Notes: a model not told the origin generated them from the letters alone. A stretch of DNA of 64,000 nucleotides from an uncultured SAR86 cluster bacterium (GCA_902535365.1 CACATF010000001.1:132077-196076), one strand, 5' to 3'. Shown: positions 35,527 to 44,363, counted from the first letter of the stretch. Made by a program: numbers and translations.

Positions 35527-36531
35527 ATGATAGTGCTTGGAATAGAAAGTTCATGCGATGAAACAGGTCTTGCCCTCTATTCAGAAGAGAAAGGCTTAAT
35601 AAAGCATCTAGTAAATTCTCAAATTGATTTATTCACAGAATATGGCGGAGTAATTCCAGAAATTGCAGCCAGAGACCATAGTGTAAAGATTGTGCGGATC
35701 CTCGAGGAGCTTATTGAAGATACTGGTATTGGTTTAAATGATATCGATCTTATTGCCTATACAGCAGGCCCTGGTTTAATTGGTTCCTTGGTGGTTGGCG
35801 AAACGGTTGCAAAAACATTATCAACTCTTCTAGATATTGAGCTCCTGCCCATGAATCATCTTGAGGGTCATATTCTTGCTCCTGGTTTGGAAGAGGAAGT
35901 AATTGAGCCGCCATATCTATGTTTATTAGTTTCAGGAGGGCACACCCAAATTATTGAATGCAAGAACTATGGCGATTATCAAATATTAGGCGAGACTATT
36001 GATGATGCATGTGGGGAAGCCTTCGACAAAGTAGGAAAGCTACTTAATCTTGAATATCCTGGAGGTCCAAAAGTTTCAAAATTAGCAGAGAGTGGAGACT
36101 CACAAAGATTTAGCTTTCCAAGAGCTTTGATGAAAGAAAAAAATTTAAGCTTTAGCTTTAGCGGACTGAAGACTTCTGTTTTGTATGCATTGAATGACCT
36201 GAAAGAAGAAGACTATCCAGACGTAGCAGCATCTTTCCAAGAAGCAGTAATTGATGTGCTGACAAAAAAATTAGGATTTGCTGTAGAGCAGACTGGCATT
36301 AAAAAACTTGTGTGCTCAGGCGGTGTTGCTGCAAATAAATTACTAAGAGAGCGTCTAACCGAAATGGCTAATCAGTCAGGTTTGGAGGTAAGTTATCCAA
36401 GTATGGAATTTTGTACAGATAATGCAGCAATGATTGCATATGCAGGATTTATTAGAAAGAAATATAATCTAAAGAAGTACTCGACAGCATACGCCAGACC
36501 AAGATGGCCGCTAGGAGAATTGTATGATTAA
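35527..36531 (+). CDS. tsaD: tRNA threonylcarbamoyladenosine (t6A) transferase TsaD
   Basis: The conserved start MIVLGIESSCDETGLALY lies at 35527, 12 codons into the track ORF; 334 aa. MNHLEGHILAP has the metal-binding His pair, LVSGGHTQI and GEAFDKVGKLLNLEYPGGP follow. It installs the t6A37 modification of ANN-decoding tRNAs with TsaB, TsaE and TsaC; tsaE is elsewhere in this window. It overlaps folB by 8 bp. Confidence 0.97.
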   Translation: MIVLGIESSCDETGLALYSEEKGLIKHLVNSQIDLFTEYGGVIPEIAARDHSVKIVRILEELIEDTGIGLNDIDLIAYTAGPGLIGSLVVGETVAKTLSTLLDIELLPMNHLEGHILAPGLEEEVIEPPYLCLLVSGGHTQIIECKNYGDYQILGETIDDACGEAFDKVGKLLNLEYPGGPKVSKLAESGDSQRFSFPRALMKEKNLSFSFSGLKTSVLYALNDLKEEDYPDVAASFQEAVIDVLTKKLGFAVEQTGIKKLVCSGGVAANKLLRERLTEMANQSGLEVSYPSMEFCTDNAAMIAYAGFIRKKYNLKKYSTAYARPRWPLGELYD

Positions 36532-36895
36532 GAAAGATCGCATATATGTTGAAGATTTAAGGGTTAAAGGTACGATTGGGATCTTTGACTGGGAAAAAAA
36601 GATCAAGCAAGAAATAAGCTTGTCTTATGAAATTGATCATGACAATTTGTCAGCTTCTAAAGAAGATAAAATTGAGGCTACAACAGATTACAAAACCATC
36701 ACTAAAAAAATCATCGCTTTTATTGAAGATAATAAATTTGAGCTAGTTGAAACGTTTGCTGAAAAGATTGCAGAAATGGTGATTACTGATTTTGATGTTA
36801 ACTGGATTAAGTTAAGAGTTTCCAAACCAGGAGCCTTGAGATTTTCTAAAGATGTTGGAGTCATAATCGAACGCACAGCATCTGATTATGAATAG
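36524..36895 (+). CDS. folB: Dihydroneopterin aldolase
   Basis: A 123-aa folate-pathway enzyme. DRIYVEDLRVKGTIGIFDWEKKIKQEISLSYEI is the pterin-binding N-terminus, and TTDYKTITKKII plus LVETFAEKIAEMV and KPGALRFSKDVGVIIER complete the family pattern. It sits between tsaD and folK, overlapping both by 8 bp, and supplies the substrate of FolK. Confidence 0.94.
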   Translation: MIKKDRIYVEDLRVKGTIGIFDWEKKIKQEISLSYEIDHDNLSASKEDKIEATTDYKTITKKIIAFIEDNKFELVETFAEKIAEMVITDFDVNWIKLRVSKPGALRFSKDVGVIIERTASDYE

Positions 36896-37292
36896 ATTCT
36901 ATATTCTGGTAGGTTCAAATATTGAGCCAGACATAAATGTAAAAAAAGGCCTTAATTTAATTGAAGAATCTACAGAAATTAATCTTGAAGCTGCTAGCAC
37001 TCCCTATACCTCAAAAGCAGTGGGCATGGATGGTGATGATTTCTTCAATCAAGCACTGCGTTGTACAACTGACCTTAGCTTCAAAGAAACATTATCTTTC
37101 CTAAAAGCTATTGAAGCGACTTGCGGCAGAGAAAGAGATCCAAATAATAAATTTACGCCTAGAACACTAGACTTAGACATTATTCACTGGAATGATTTTG
37201 ATGGCATTATGGAAGGATACAAACTTCCTGACCCTGATATAAAAAAACACGACTACATAAGTGTGCCTTTAGCTGAGGTATTTCAGGATTAA
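36888..37292 (+). CDS. folK: Hydroxymethyldihydropterin pyrophosphokinase
   Basis: A 134-aa enzyme. YILVGSNIEPDINVKKGL is the N-terminal motif and GRERDPNNKFTPRTLDLDIIHW the HPPK signature with both Mg-binding Asp residues. It is shorter than E. coli FolK (159 aa) but complete in motifs. It ends with a TTAA shared with the stop of the convergent lipoprotein gene. Confidence 0.93.
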   Translation: MNRFYILVGSNIEPDINVKKGLNLIEESTEINLEAASTPYTSKAVGMDGDDFFNQALRCTTDLSFKETLSFLKAIEATCGRERDPNNKFTPRTLDLDIIHWNDFDGIMEGYKLPDPDIKKHDYISVPLAEVFQD

Positions 37293-38311
37293 TCCAGAGT
37301 TGCTCTAATTCTTTGTTGTTCTGTAAAAACAAATCTTTGGCTTAGTGGGTCCCAGAAGACAAAGGCTTCTTGTTGAGCAACTTTGCTTGCCTCCAAAGCT
37401 ACCTCTTTATTCATGACTCTTAAAGGCTGCTTCTTATCTTTTAGATACTTTAAATACACTTTTAGTGATGCTTTTTCGTAGTCGCTCATGGTGTAGTAGT
37501 AGTCGCTTTCAATAGTCATATAAGGATCAATGTCACTCATTATGGTTTCGTATTCAGCAACTGCTAAATCACCATAAATCTCAAAAAATTGAACTGCTTG
37601 ATCCTCCTCTATAGTTTTAACATTTGCTCCGTCTGAGAGCACCAAAGAAGCATAAATATCAAATGAATAACCCTTTTCTGTTAAACATTTAATAATGCCT
37701 GACTTGAGTACAAATGCTTTAATACTGTTATCAGCTGCCACATTGTCACCGATTGAAGATTTTTCACTTTCAGCCATAATCGCACCCAATAACACAGCTG
37801 GACCTATTGTGGCTGCCAATGAACTAGCTACTCCGCTAGCAGCTGAAGTACCCAGTGCTGCTATGGTGCCACTCGATGCACCTAGTGATCCAGCAATAGG
37901 GCCTAGTAATGCGATTGCTAAAATCCCTGCTGCTAATGCTCCTGTGCCCACAGCGGCTGCACCAGTTGCAACTACTTCTGCTGCGCCTCCAGCTTCCTCT
38001 TCTTTTTGTGCAATATACTCCTGGACAAATTCACTGTGATTCACATCATAGGTCAAACCAAAATCAGTGCACTCCTTCATATCAAGACCTATGCCAAATT
38101 TTTCTTGAGAAAAAATTGCTCCCTCAAAGCTTGGCAAAAGTTCAATTATGTATGGAGTGGAAAGGAGTAACTGGCGTTTTTCTTTTGGTGTTAAATCATC
38201 TCTGTAAGCCAGCTCATCAGCTTCAGATAATGAATTAGCTGGTGCTCTTTGGACAGGAGCAGGTGAACAAGCTGACAAGAAAATAATTAAAAAAGTACAA
38301 AAATAACGCAT
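37289..38311 (-). CDS. Orphan lipoprotein with glycine/alanine-rich membrane segment
   Basis: I do not recognise this 340-aa protein. It has a lipobox signal (MRYFCTFLIIFLSACSP). Residues of about 105-175 are very rich in Ala and Gly (GAAAVGTGALAAGILAIALLGPIAGSLGASSGT ... ASSLAATIGPAVLLGAIMAE), like the glycine-zipper regions of outer-membrane lipoproteins. Both flanks are soluble and acidic, and the C-terminal part has an aromatic SDYYYTMSDYEK stretch. Two Cys after the lipid Cys (MKECTDF, GIIKCLTEKG) might form a disulfide. It is monocistronic. Confidence 0.8.
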   Translation of the reverse strand: MRYFCTFLIIFLSACSPAPVQRAPANSLSEADELAYRDDLTPKEKRQLLLSTPYIIELLPSFEGAIFSQEKFGIGLDMKECTDFGLTYDVNHSEFVQEYIAQKEEEAGGAAEVVATGAAAVGTGALAAGILAIALLGPIAGSLGASSGTIAALGTSAASGVASSLAATIGPAVLLGAIMAESEKSSIGDNVAADNSIKAFVLKSGIIKCLTEKGYSFDIYASLVLSDGANVKTIEEDQAVQFFEIYGDLAVAEYETIMSDIDPYMTIESDYYYTMSDYEKASLKVYLKYLKDKKQPLRVMNKEVALEASKVAQQEAFVFWDPLSQRFVFTEQQRIRATLD

Positions 38312-38373
38312 ATATATGTTTAGATTGTAAACAAAATAATTAGTTCAAATCTATTGGTTGCTTAAAATACCCT

Positions 38374-39150
38374 CTATTTATTGGTACTTTCAAAGATCTT
38401 ATCAGCAGAGGTAGTTACAAAGCCTTGGTAGGTTTTGCCTGAGCTATCAGGATAACGCTTGGCAAATTCGTAATAGCAACTTGGTACTGTTTCTTCATTA
38501 GCACCAAATTTAACATTCATTTTGTCAGCCATAATTGATGATTGTTCCAATAGTTCTTCTTGGGTGCCCTTGACCTCACCTCCAGAACTATTGAGCGTAA
38601 AGCCATTCATCTTGAGCATATCATTGACCTCGGTTATGTCCTGATAAGCACTTAGGTGATTAATTGAAACTGTAAAATGATTTGGACAAAAGCCCCATAC
38701 GTAAAGCCATGAAGCATATTCTGATTCCTTTGAAAGTTTCTTATATATCTCAAAGTCTATGTCCCATGATCGGCCACCCATAAATAAATCTTTTTGTGAG
38801 ATGTCGATGGAATTAAAAATATTCTTAAAACAATCATTAAGTTCTGATGAAAACTTCTCCAGCATAAGTTCTGATAAGAATATTTTTGGTAGGTAGCTGT
38901 TTTCGTTCTCTAAGTGGATGGCATTTAGTTTTTTTTGTTCAAAATAATAATCACCACCAATCCTATAACCAAATTTAGATAAATAGTTTGCCTGTTTATG
39001 AATATTGCATGCCTCCAAATTCAAAGTTCTAAAAGCAATGTGATCGTTTACTATGTCCTCATCAAAAAGCTTGGCAATTTTAGCTGCTGATGGAGTATAT
39101 GAAATATAGCTTTCCCACATTTCATCTAGGAGTGCGTTGATAGTGCTCAT
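38374..39150 (-). CDS. hglS: 2-oxoadipate dioxygenase/decarboxylase family (HglS, DUF1338)
   Basis: The ATG at 39150 overlaps the upstream stop (ATGA) and gives 258 aa; the track adds 8 codons upstream. VNDHIAFRTLN, GGDYYFEQKKLNAIHL, WGFCPNHFTVSINHL and PSCYYEFAKRYPD place the two His and the Glu of the Fe(II) site seen in DUF1338/HglS. HglS converts 2-oxoadipate to D-2-hydroxyglutarate in lysine catabolism. The protein is shorter than Pseudomonas HglS (about 460 aa), so the substrate may differ. The adjacent kinase-like gene gives no direct support for lysine breakdown. Confidence 0.8.
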   Translation of the reverse strand: MSTINALLDEMWESYISYTPSAAKIAKLFDEDIVNDHIAFRTLNLEACNIHKQANYLSKFGYRIGGDYYFEQKKLNAIHLENENSYLPKIFLSELMLEKFSSELNDCFKNIFNSIDISQKDLFMGGRSWDIDFEIYKKLSKESEYASWLYVWGFCPNHFTVSINHLSAYQDITEVNDMLKMNGFTLNSSGGEVKGTQEELLEQSSIMADKMNVKFGANEETVPSCYYEFAKRYPDSSGKTYQGFVTTSADKIFESTNK

Positions 39151-40181
39151 GATATTTTTTTGGCCTTCTCCCAACCTAAATCAGCAAACATTTTAGCGCG
39201 TTTACCCATCTGTATGGCAAAATCACTTGCAGCAGTGCCATCCCTTACTCTACCCAAGATACCTTGGCAAATACCAGCAACTTTAAAAAGAGAAAATATG
39301 ATGTAAAAATCCCACTCACTCTCTAATTCCATTTTTGTTCTCGACAAATATAGATCTAGGTATTCTTTTTCGGTATGAATGCCTAAATTTTTTGATGCCT
39401 CATCATCAATGTTTCCAATATGCCAAAGCAAGCAGTGATACCCAAAATCAGCAAGCGGATCACCTATGGTAGAAAGCTCCCAGTCGAGCATGGCCATATT
39501 CTTATCGTCATCGGTCATTACCACATTATCAAGTCGGTAATCACCATGAACTATGGAAGTGTATTTTTGTTCTGGTGTGCGGGCTGGCAACCAGTCAATT
39601 AGCTGATGCATTGAATCAATAACTTCAGTTTCTGAATCAAAATATTGTTTAGACCATCTCGATATTTGCCTTTCTATGTAATTCCCCTCTTTCCCAAAAT
39701 CTTCAAGCCCCAGCTTTTTGTAATCTTGTGCGTGGAGGGCGCTAATGCCAAAATTAAGTTGATCGAATATGCCCTTCCTTCTTTCAATTGAAGCCTCTGA
39801 TGCGACAGGATCCCAATAAATCACCCCATCGCAGTACTCCATGATATAAAAATCAGTTCCAATGATTTCTGGATTTTCACATAGGTGATAAGTTTTGGGT
39901 GTGGGTACTGGTGTATGTTCCAATGCGGTGATGACCTTGTATTCTCTGTCTACAGCATGCGCGCTTTTTAGAAGTTTGCCAGGAGGCTTTCGTCTCAAAA
40001 CATATTTTTGAGATTCTGCAGTTAATAAATATGTTGGGTTTGACTGACCACCTTTGAATTGCTTGTAAGAATTTATTTTTTCAACTTCTGGGCAAGCTGA
40101 TTCAAGATAAGAATTTAAATTATCTAAGCTAAATGCAAGATTATCGGCAACATCTTTTGTGCCGGAAAATTGATCACTCAT
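39147..40181 (-). CDS. APH/ACAD10-like phosphotransferase family protein
   Basis: A 344-aa kinase-fold protein. KQFKGGQSNPTYLLTAESQKYVLRRKPPGKLLKSAHAVDREYKV is the nucleotide-binding lobe typical of the ACAD10/11 N-terminal kinase. IVHGDYRLDNVVM and MAMLDWELSTIGDPLADFGYHCLLW carry the catalytic Asp and metal-binding Asp. Relatives phosphorylate 4-hydroxy acids or acyl-CoA, feeding fatty acid breakdown. It is coupled to the downstream DUF1338 gene and overlaps the upstream coiled-coil gene by 8 bp. Confidence 0.88.
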   Translation of the reverse strand: MSDQFSGTKDVADNLAFSLDNLNSYLESACPEVEKINSYKQFKGGQSNPTYLLTAESQKYVLRRKPPGKLLKSAHAVDREYKVITALEHTPVPTPKTYHLCENPEIIGTDFYIMEYCDGVIYWDPVASEASIERRKGIFDQLNFGISALHAQDYKKLGLEDFGKEGNYIERQISRWSKQYFDSETEVIDSMHQLIDWLPARTPEQKYTSIVHGDYRLDNVVMTDDDKNMAMLDWELSTIGDPLADFGYHCLLWHIGNIDDEASKNLGIHTEKEYLDLYLSRTKMELESEWDFYIIFSLFKVAGICQGILGRVRDGTAASDFAIQMGKRAKMFADLGWEKAKKIS

Positions 40182-40359
40182 TATTTTTCTTAGCGGAGGA
40201 ATTGATTATAAGTCTTTGATTATCTTGCTCTAAACGTTCAATTTTATTTCTCAATTCCATTATTGAATTACGCAAAGACTTAGATTCGGTCTTTAATTTG
40301 AAGTTTTGTTCTATAAGTTTGTCTACAAGACCTGATAATTTTTTAATTTTTTCGTGCAT
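40174..40359 (-). CDS. Small coiled-coil protein, TIGR02449/ZapB-like
   Basis: A 61-aa protein of heptad-rich helix: KKLSGLVDKLIEQNFKLKTESKSLRNSIMELRNKIERLEQDNQRL. It resembles the TIGR02449 family, which precedes zapA in other gammaproteobacteria near pepP-ubiH. The divergent pepP-ubiH pair 11 bp away supports this. zapA and a recognisable 6S RNA gene are not here. A role in cell division is possible by analogy only. Confidence 0.75.
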   Translation of the reverse strand: MHEKIKKLSGLVDKLIEQNFKLKTESKSLRNSIMELRNKIERLEQDNQRLIINSSAKKNNE

Positions 40360-40364
40360 AATAT
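40359..40364 (+). promoter_or_regulatory. Putative -10 box of leaderless pepP transcript
   Basis: TAATAT is followed by six bases (CTGTCT) and the pepP ATG at 40371, in an 11-bp gap between divergent genes. No Shine-Dalgarno can fit. Confidence 0.5.
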
Positions 40365-40370
40365 CTGTCT

Positions 40371-41666
40371 ATGACTGATTTAAACATTTCAATATTCAAA
40401 GAACGCAGAGCAAAAGTTGCTAGCCAGATGGAAAGTAACTCTATTTTGATGCTTTGCTCATCAAATATTGTCCCAAGAAATAATGATACTACATTTCCAT
40501 TTAGGCAAGACAGTAACTTTTATTACTTGACTGGTTTCAACGAGCCAAATTCTGTGATGCTGCTTAAAAGTGATGGTACAGCTTATATCTTTTGTAGGAA
40601 TAAAAACCCTGAATTAGAAAAATGGGACGGGTTTATGTGGGGATATCAGGCTGCAGCTGATGAATTTAATTTTGATGATGGTTTTGACATTAATGATATT
40701 GACCAATTAGCCCCTCAAATTATCAATGGCACATCAACAGTTTATGCCTTGGTTGGCAAAAACAAAGATTTTGACCAACAAGTCATTAAATGGATTACAG
40801 CAGCTAATTCAATGGAAAGACATCAAGGGAACATTGATTTAAAAAACTTTAGCAACCAGCTTGGAATGATGAGGTTAGTCAAAGAAGATTCTGAATTAAG
40901 TTTAATGAGAAAGTCATGCGAAATTGCAGCTTTGACACACAAAGCTGTCATCAGTAAAGCTAAGGTCGGAATGTCGGAATTTGATTTAGAAACGATGTAC
41001 CTAAACGAATTTAAAACACACGGATCTAAAGATATTTCTTATACCCCAATAGTTGCTGGTGGGGAGAGGGCTTGCATACTGCATTACATTGATAACAATC
41101 AACCTATTGCCGATGGCGAGCTTGTGTTGGTTGATGCAGGTTGTGAATGGGGCCTTTATGCCTCCGATATTACAAGAACATACCCTATCAATGGTAAGTT
41201 TAGTGCAGAACAGAGAGCAGTTTATGATGTTGTTTTAGAGGCACATAACAAAGCATGCGAAGCCATACAAATTGGAGCAAATTGCACAGACCCACAAAAA
41301 GCCTCAGAACTATCATTATCCCAAGGGTTAAAAGATCTAGGCTTTTTAACACAAAGCATGGATGAGATAATGGATAAACAGCTCTTTAGAGAGTTTTATT
41401 ATCACAAAATTGGCCATTGGTTAGGTCTTGATGTGCATGATGACTGTCCTTACTCAATTGGTGAAAAGGAAGTAACCTTCCAAAAAAATATGGTCATGAC
41501 AATTGAGCCAGGGATATACGTAAATCAGACTGCAAATGTTGATGATAAGTGGAAGGGCATTGGCATAAGAATTGAAAATGACATCCTGGCTACCGATACT
41601 GGATATGAAAACCTTACTTCTCTTGTTCCATCTAATGCAGATGAGATTGAGGGACTAATGCAGTAA
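40371..41666 (+). CDS. pepP: Xaa-Pro aminopeptidase PepP
   Basis: A 431-aa dinuclear metallopeptidase removing N-terminal residues before Pro. The N-terminal domain has FPFRQDSNFYYLTGFNEPNSV. Metal ligands are in VLVDAGCEWGLYASDITRTYP (two Asp), HKIGHWLGLDVHD (His), MTIEPGIYV (Glu) and GIRIENDI (Glu). It is joined to ubiH by a TAATG overlap; pepP-ubiH is a conserved gammaproteobacterial pair. Confidence 0.96.
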   Translation: MTDLNISIFKERRAKVASQMESNSILMLCSSNIVPRNNDTTFPFRQDSNFYYLTGFNEPNSVMLLKSDGTAYIFCRNKNPELEKWDGFMWGYQAAADEFNFDDGFDINDIDQLAPQIINGTSTVYALVGKNKDFDQQVIKWITAANSMERHQGNIDLKNFSNQLGMMRLVKEDSELSLMRKSCEIAALTHKAVISKAKVGMSEFDLETMYLNEFKTHGSKDISYTPIVAGGERACILHYIDNNQPIADGELVLVDAGCEWGLYASDITRTYPINGKFSAEQRAVYDVVLEAHNKACEAIQIGANCTDPQKASELSLSQGLKDLGFLTQSMDEIMDKQLFREFYYHKIGHWLGLDVHDDCPYSIGEKEVTFQKNMVMTIEPGIYVNQTANVDDKWKGIGIRIENDILATDTGYENLTSLVPSNADEIEGLMQ

Positions 41667-42754
41667 TGCAGAAAGAAGTATTAATTGCTGGTGCTGGTGT
41701 CATAGGCTGCCTTTTAGGCAAATCCCTTAAGAAAAAAAATATCTCTTTTAAGATTCTTGAGAAAAACCCTCAACCTTTTAAAAACCCATCGAGAACAGTT
41801 GCCTTAACGTCAGATTCAATACGATTTCTTAATACGGTAGATAGCAAATTAGATCTTAATGCATGGGCTACACCGGTAAACAGTATGAATTTATTTCAAG
41901 ATGCAGCTCAAGCTCTGAGTCTTGATTCAGACCAAGAAAAAATTTCATCAATTTGTGCCTTGGATGACCTTCATGAAAAACTTCTAAATGATTTGAATGA
42001 TGATATCTCATGGGATACAGCGATTAATTCTATGAATAATGACAAGCTGATTGAAGTTAGCACATCAAATGGCAACTATTCAGGAAAAATAATTATTGCT
42101 TCGGACGGCACTAGCTCAAAAATAAGAGAACTTTCAGGTTGCAATGTTGAGGAGTGGTTCTATGGCCAAAAAGCACACGTATGTTTGGTCAAATGTCAGC
42201 ACAATAATGAAGCAAGACAATATTTTTCTAATTTTGGAACTTTAGCCTTGCTGCCATTGAACATTGAGGATGAAGAGCATTACTCGATCATTCTCTGCAC
42301 AAACATTACATCTGATCCAAAAACACAATTAGAGCACCTTAATGAAAAATATAATTTAAGTTTTGATCTAACCGATGTGAATTTCGGTGATGGTTTTGAG
42401 TTGAAGCACAGTAGAGCAACAAAATTATATGAAAACAATGTGATTCTGTGTGGTGACGCTGCAAATACTTTTCATCCAATGGCGGGACAAGGGCTAAACC
42501 TTGGCATTGGTGACGTCATGTTCATAAATGATAATTTAGATGACATTTTAAATTTAAACCAACCAACTTTAGATAGATACAGCAAAGAAAGAAGTATGCG
42601 AAACTTGCAAATGACCTGGATTATTCAAAGCCTTTATGGAGCTTTTGGAAATGCCAATGAACTTGGCAGTTTGCTGCTTAAAAGCGGCATGGGAATGTTA
42701 GACAAGATGCCAGTTGTTAAGCAAAAGATAATTGATTTTGCTAACAGAAACTAG
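41666..42754 (+). CDS. ubiH: UbiH/UbiF-type FAD-dependent monooxygenase
   Basis: A 362-aa flavoprotein of ubiquinone ring hydroxylation. VLIAGAGVIGCLLGKSL is the FAD GxGxxG motif, KIIIASDGTSSKIRELSG the DG motif and LCGDAANTFHPMAGQGLNLGIGDV the GD motif. Which ring position it hydroxylates cannot be told from sequence; the name follows the pepP neighbour. It ends in CTAG shared with the convergent maf stop. Confidence 0.88.
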   Translation: MQKEVLIAGAGVIGCLLGKSLKKKNISFKILEKNPQPFKNPSRTVALTSDSIRFLNTVDSKLDLNAWATPVNSMNLFQDAAQALSLDSDQEKISSICALDDLHEKLLNDLNDDISWDTAINSMNNDKLIEVSTSNGNYSGKIIIASDGTSSKIRELSGCNVEEWFYGQKAHVCLVKCQHNNEARQYFSNFGTLALLPLNIEDEEHYSIILCTNITSDPKTQLEHLNEKYNLSFDLTDVNFGDGFELKHSRATKLYENNVILCGDAANTFHPMAGQGLNLGIGDVMFINDNLDDILNLNQPTLDRYSKERSMRNLQMTWIIQSLYGAFGNANELGSLLLKSGMGMLDKMPVVKQKIIDFANRN

Positions 42755-43323
42755 GCAAGCTTAAATTGGCGTAATAGTTCGTATGTCTCATGCATGGGCA
42801 GCCCTACAACATTTGTATAACTACCAGATATTGAAGTAATGTATTTGCCAGCTGGACCATGAATTCCATAAGCGCCTGCCTTACCAACGCCCTCTTCTGA
42901 CAATACATACTCTTCTATCTCATCCTCACTAAGTTCTTTAAATGACACAAGTGTTTTGCATGTTGTGATCAATGACTTCTCTGAGTTGCTAATCATTACA
43001 GTTGAAAAAACGCTATGCGTTTGATTTGAAAACTCATTTAACATCTGTCGTGAATGATCATGATCTTTTGGCTTTCCAACAATTTTGTTCGAAGGCGTAA
43101 ATACCAGTGTGTCAGCCGTCATAATAGGCGTGTCTTCATCATTATTTTTTAGGAGTTCGCGTGCGCTAATATTTTTGCCTTTAACTATTTGCTGTGAACA
43201 CTCAATAGGGTCTTGTGATTGTATAGAGTCCTCATCAAAATCTTGCGGAATTACTTTGTGCGTGATTTGCATTAAATCGAGAAGTTCAGTCCGTCTTTGT
43301 GAAGCCGAAGCAAGAAAAAGCAC
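42751..43323 (-). CDS. maf: Maf family nucleoside triphosphate pyrophosphatase
   Basis: A 190-aa house-cleaning enzyme hydrolysing non-canonical or pyrimidine NTPs. FLASASQRRTELLDLM is the Maf P-loop-like start, ADTLVF has the catalytic Asp and KAGAYGIHGPAGKYITSISGSYTNVVGLP is the C-terminal signature. The latter fits the YhdE (dTTP/UTP) type. It begins at the end of rpmB, so the two share a transcript. Confidence 0.92.
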   Translation of the reverse strand: MLFLASASQRRTELLDLMQITHKVIPQDFDEDSIQSQDPIECSQQIVKGKNISARELLKNNDEDTPIMTADTLVFTPSNKIVGKPKDHDHSRQMLNEFSNQTHSVFSTVMISNSEKSLITTCKTLVSFKELSEDEIEEYVLSEEGVGKAGAYGIHGPAGKYITSISGSYTNVVGLPMHETYELLRQFKLA

Positions 43324-43559
43324 TATACTTTAATACCTTTGGCTCTTATGTCTTTAAGAACAGCATCAATACCATTTTTATCAATGATTCTCATGCCTTT
43401 TGTAGAAACTGTAAGTGTTACGAACTTATTTTCTGATTCTACCCAGAATTTATGTTTGTGAAGATTTGGCTTGAAAAGTCGTTTCACACGGTTCTTAGCA
43501 TGGGAAACATGATTGCCCACCATTGCTTTTTTGCCTGTTACGTCGCACACCTTACTCAT
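43323..43559 (-). CDS. rpmB: 50S ribosomal protein L28
   Basis: The start [27 protein letters not shown] lies at 43559, 13 codons inside the track ORF; 78 aa, the normal length. RRFKPNL-like [36 protein letters not shown] matches L28. rpmG (L33), usually the next gene, is absent; maf follows instead. A TATTAT box lies about 10 nt before the ATG. Confidence 0.97.
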   Translation of the reverse strand: MSKVCDVTGKKAMVGNHVSHAKNRVKRLFKPNLHKHKFWVESENKFVTLTVSTKGMRIIDKNGIDAVLKDIRAKGIKV

Positions 43560-43615
43560 AAGAACGAAGATAATAAAATAACAATGAATTTTATGCAATA
43601 ATTATCGCTTCAACT

Positions 43616-44068
43616 ATGAAACTTAAATACAAAATTCTCGACAATAGAATAGGCACTGAATTTGATATTCCAAGATATCAAACTGCAGGTTCGGCAGGCA
43701 TGGATCTTATAGCCTGTTGCGATGAATCAATTACCTTAAGCCCCAATGAATCAACAATAATTCCATCTGGAATTTCTATTTTTATTGAAGATAACAATTT
43801 CGCTGCGATAGTAATACCAAGATCTGGATTAGGAGCTAAAAAAGGTCTAGTTTGTGGTAATTTGCTTGGCCTTATTGATTCAGATTATCAAGGACCTTTG
43901 AGTATCTCATTATGGAATAGATCAGAAAGTGAAATTGTCATCAACCCTGGTGAACGTGTTGCACAACTAGTAGTAATAAGAGTTAACCAAGTTGAACTAG
44001 ATCTTGTAGATGAATTTACAAAAACTGAACGGGGTAATAAAGGTTTTGGCAGTACAGGGGTTGATTAA
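43616..44068 (+). CDS. dut: dUTP diphosphatase
   Basis: A 150-aa trimeric enzyme. The five dUTPase motifs are visible: [50 protein letters not shown] and the P-loop-like [10 protein letters not shown]. It prevents uracil entry into DNA. A terminator overlaps its stop. The gene lies in a group of nucleotide-pool enzymes (maf, dNK, adenosine kinase) in this window. Confidence 0.97.
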   Translation: MKLKYKILDNRIGTEFDIPRYQTAGSAGMDLIACCDESITLSPNESTIIPSGISIFIEDNNFAAIVIPRSGLGAKKGLVCGNLLGLIDSDYQGPLSISLWNRSESEIVINPGERVAQLVVIRVNQVELDLVDEFTKTERGNKGFGSTGVD

Positions 44069-44076
44069 CCCTTTTT
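44056..44076 (+). terminator. Terminator overlapping the dut stop codon
   Basis: AGGGGTT-GATT-AACCCTT forms a 7-bp stem (one G-T) with a 4-nt loop and is followed by a T run. The stem contains the TAA stop of dut and that of the convergent L31 gene. Confidence 0.75.
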
Positions 44077-44313
44077 ACCAAACTTCTTCTCAAACCTTTG
44101 AACTCTACCACCTGTATCCATAACTCTTTGCTGACCAGTGTAAAAAGGGTGTGATGCAGAGGATGTTTCAATAATGAAATATGGATATGTTTTACCATCT
44201 TCCCATTCTTTTGTTTGAGTTGTTTCTAAAGTTGAATTAATAAGAAAATACTGATCCACAGCAGTATCATGGAAAAGTACTGGACGATATTCTGGATGTA
44301 AATTTTTCTTCAT
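44065..44313 (-). CDS. rpmE2: 50S ribosomal protein L31 type B
   Basis: An 82-aa protein with [78 protein letters not shown]. It lacks the CxxC zinc motif of type A L31, so it is the zinc-independent B type. In many bacteria that form is induced on zinc starvation; here it may be the only L31. No other L31 lies in this window. Confidence 0.96.
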   Translation of the reverse strand: MKKNLHPEYRPVLFHDTAVDQYFLINSTLETTQTKEWEDGKTYPYFIIETSSASHPFYTGQQRVMDTGGRVQRFEKKFGKKG

Positions 44314-44357
44314 AACTAATATTTAGAGTGTGAAATAATATCAAATAAATAATCTAT

Positions 44358-44363
44358 TACAAT
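44358..44363 (+). promoter_or_regulatory. Putative -10 box of leaderless priA transcript
   Basis: TACAAT is followed by AAATTC and then the priA ATG (44370). The same AAATTC-ATG junction occurs at 20561. No Shine-Dalgarno is present. Confidence 0.5.

Noticed and set aside
37695-38238. Plus-strand ORFs of 114 and 109 aa opposite the orphan lipoprotein
   Set aside because: They are shadows of the Ala/Gly-rich segment; their low-complexity sequence mirrors it and no start signal is seen.
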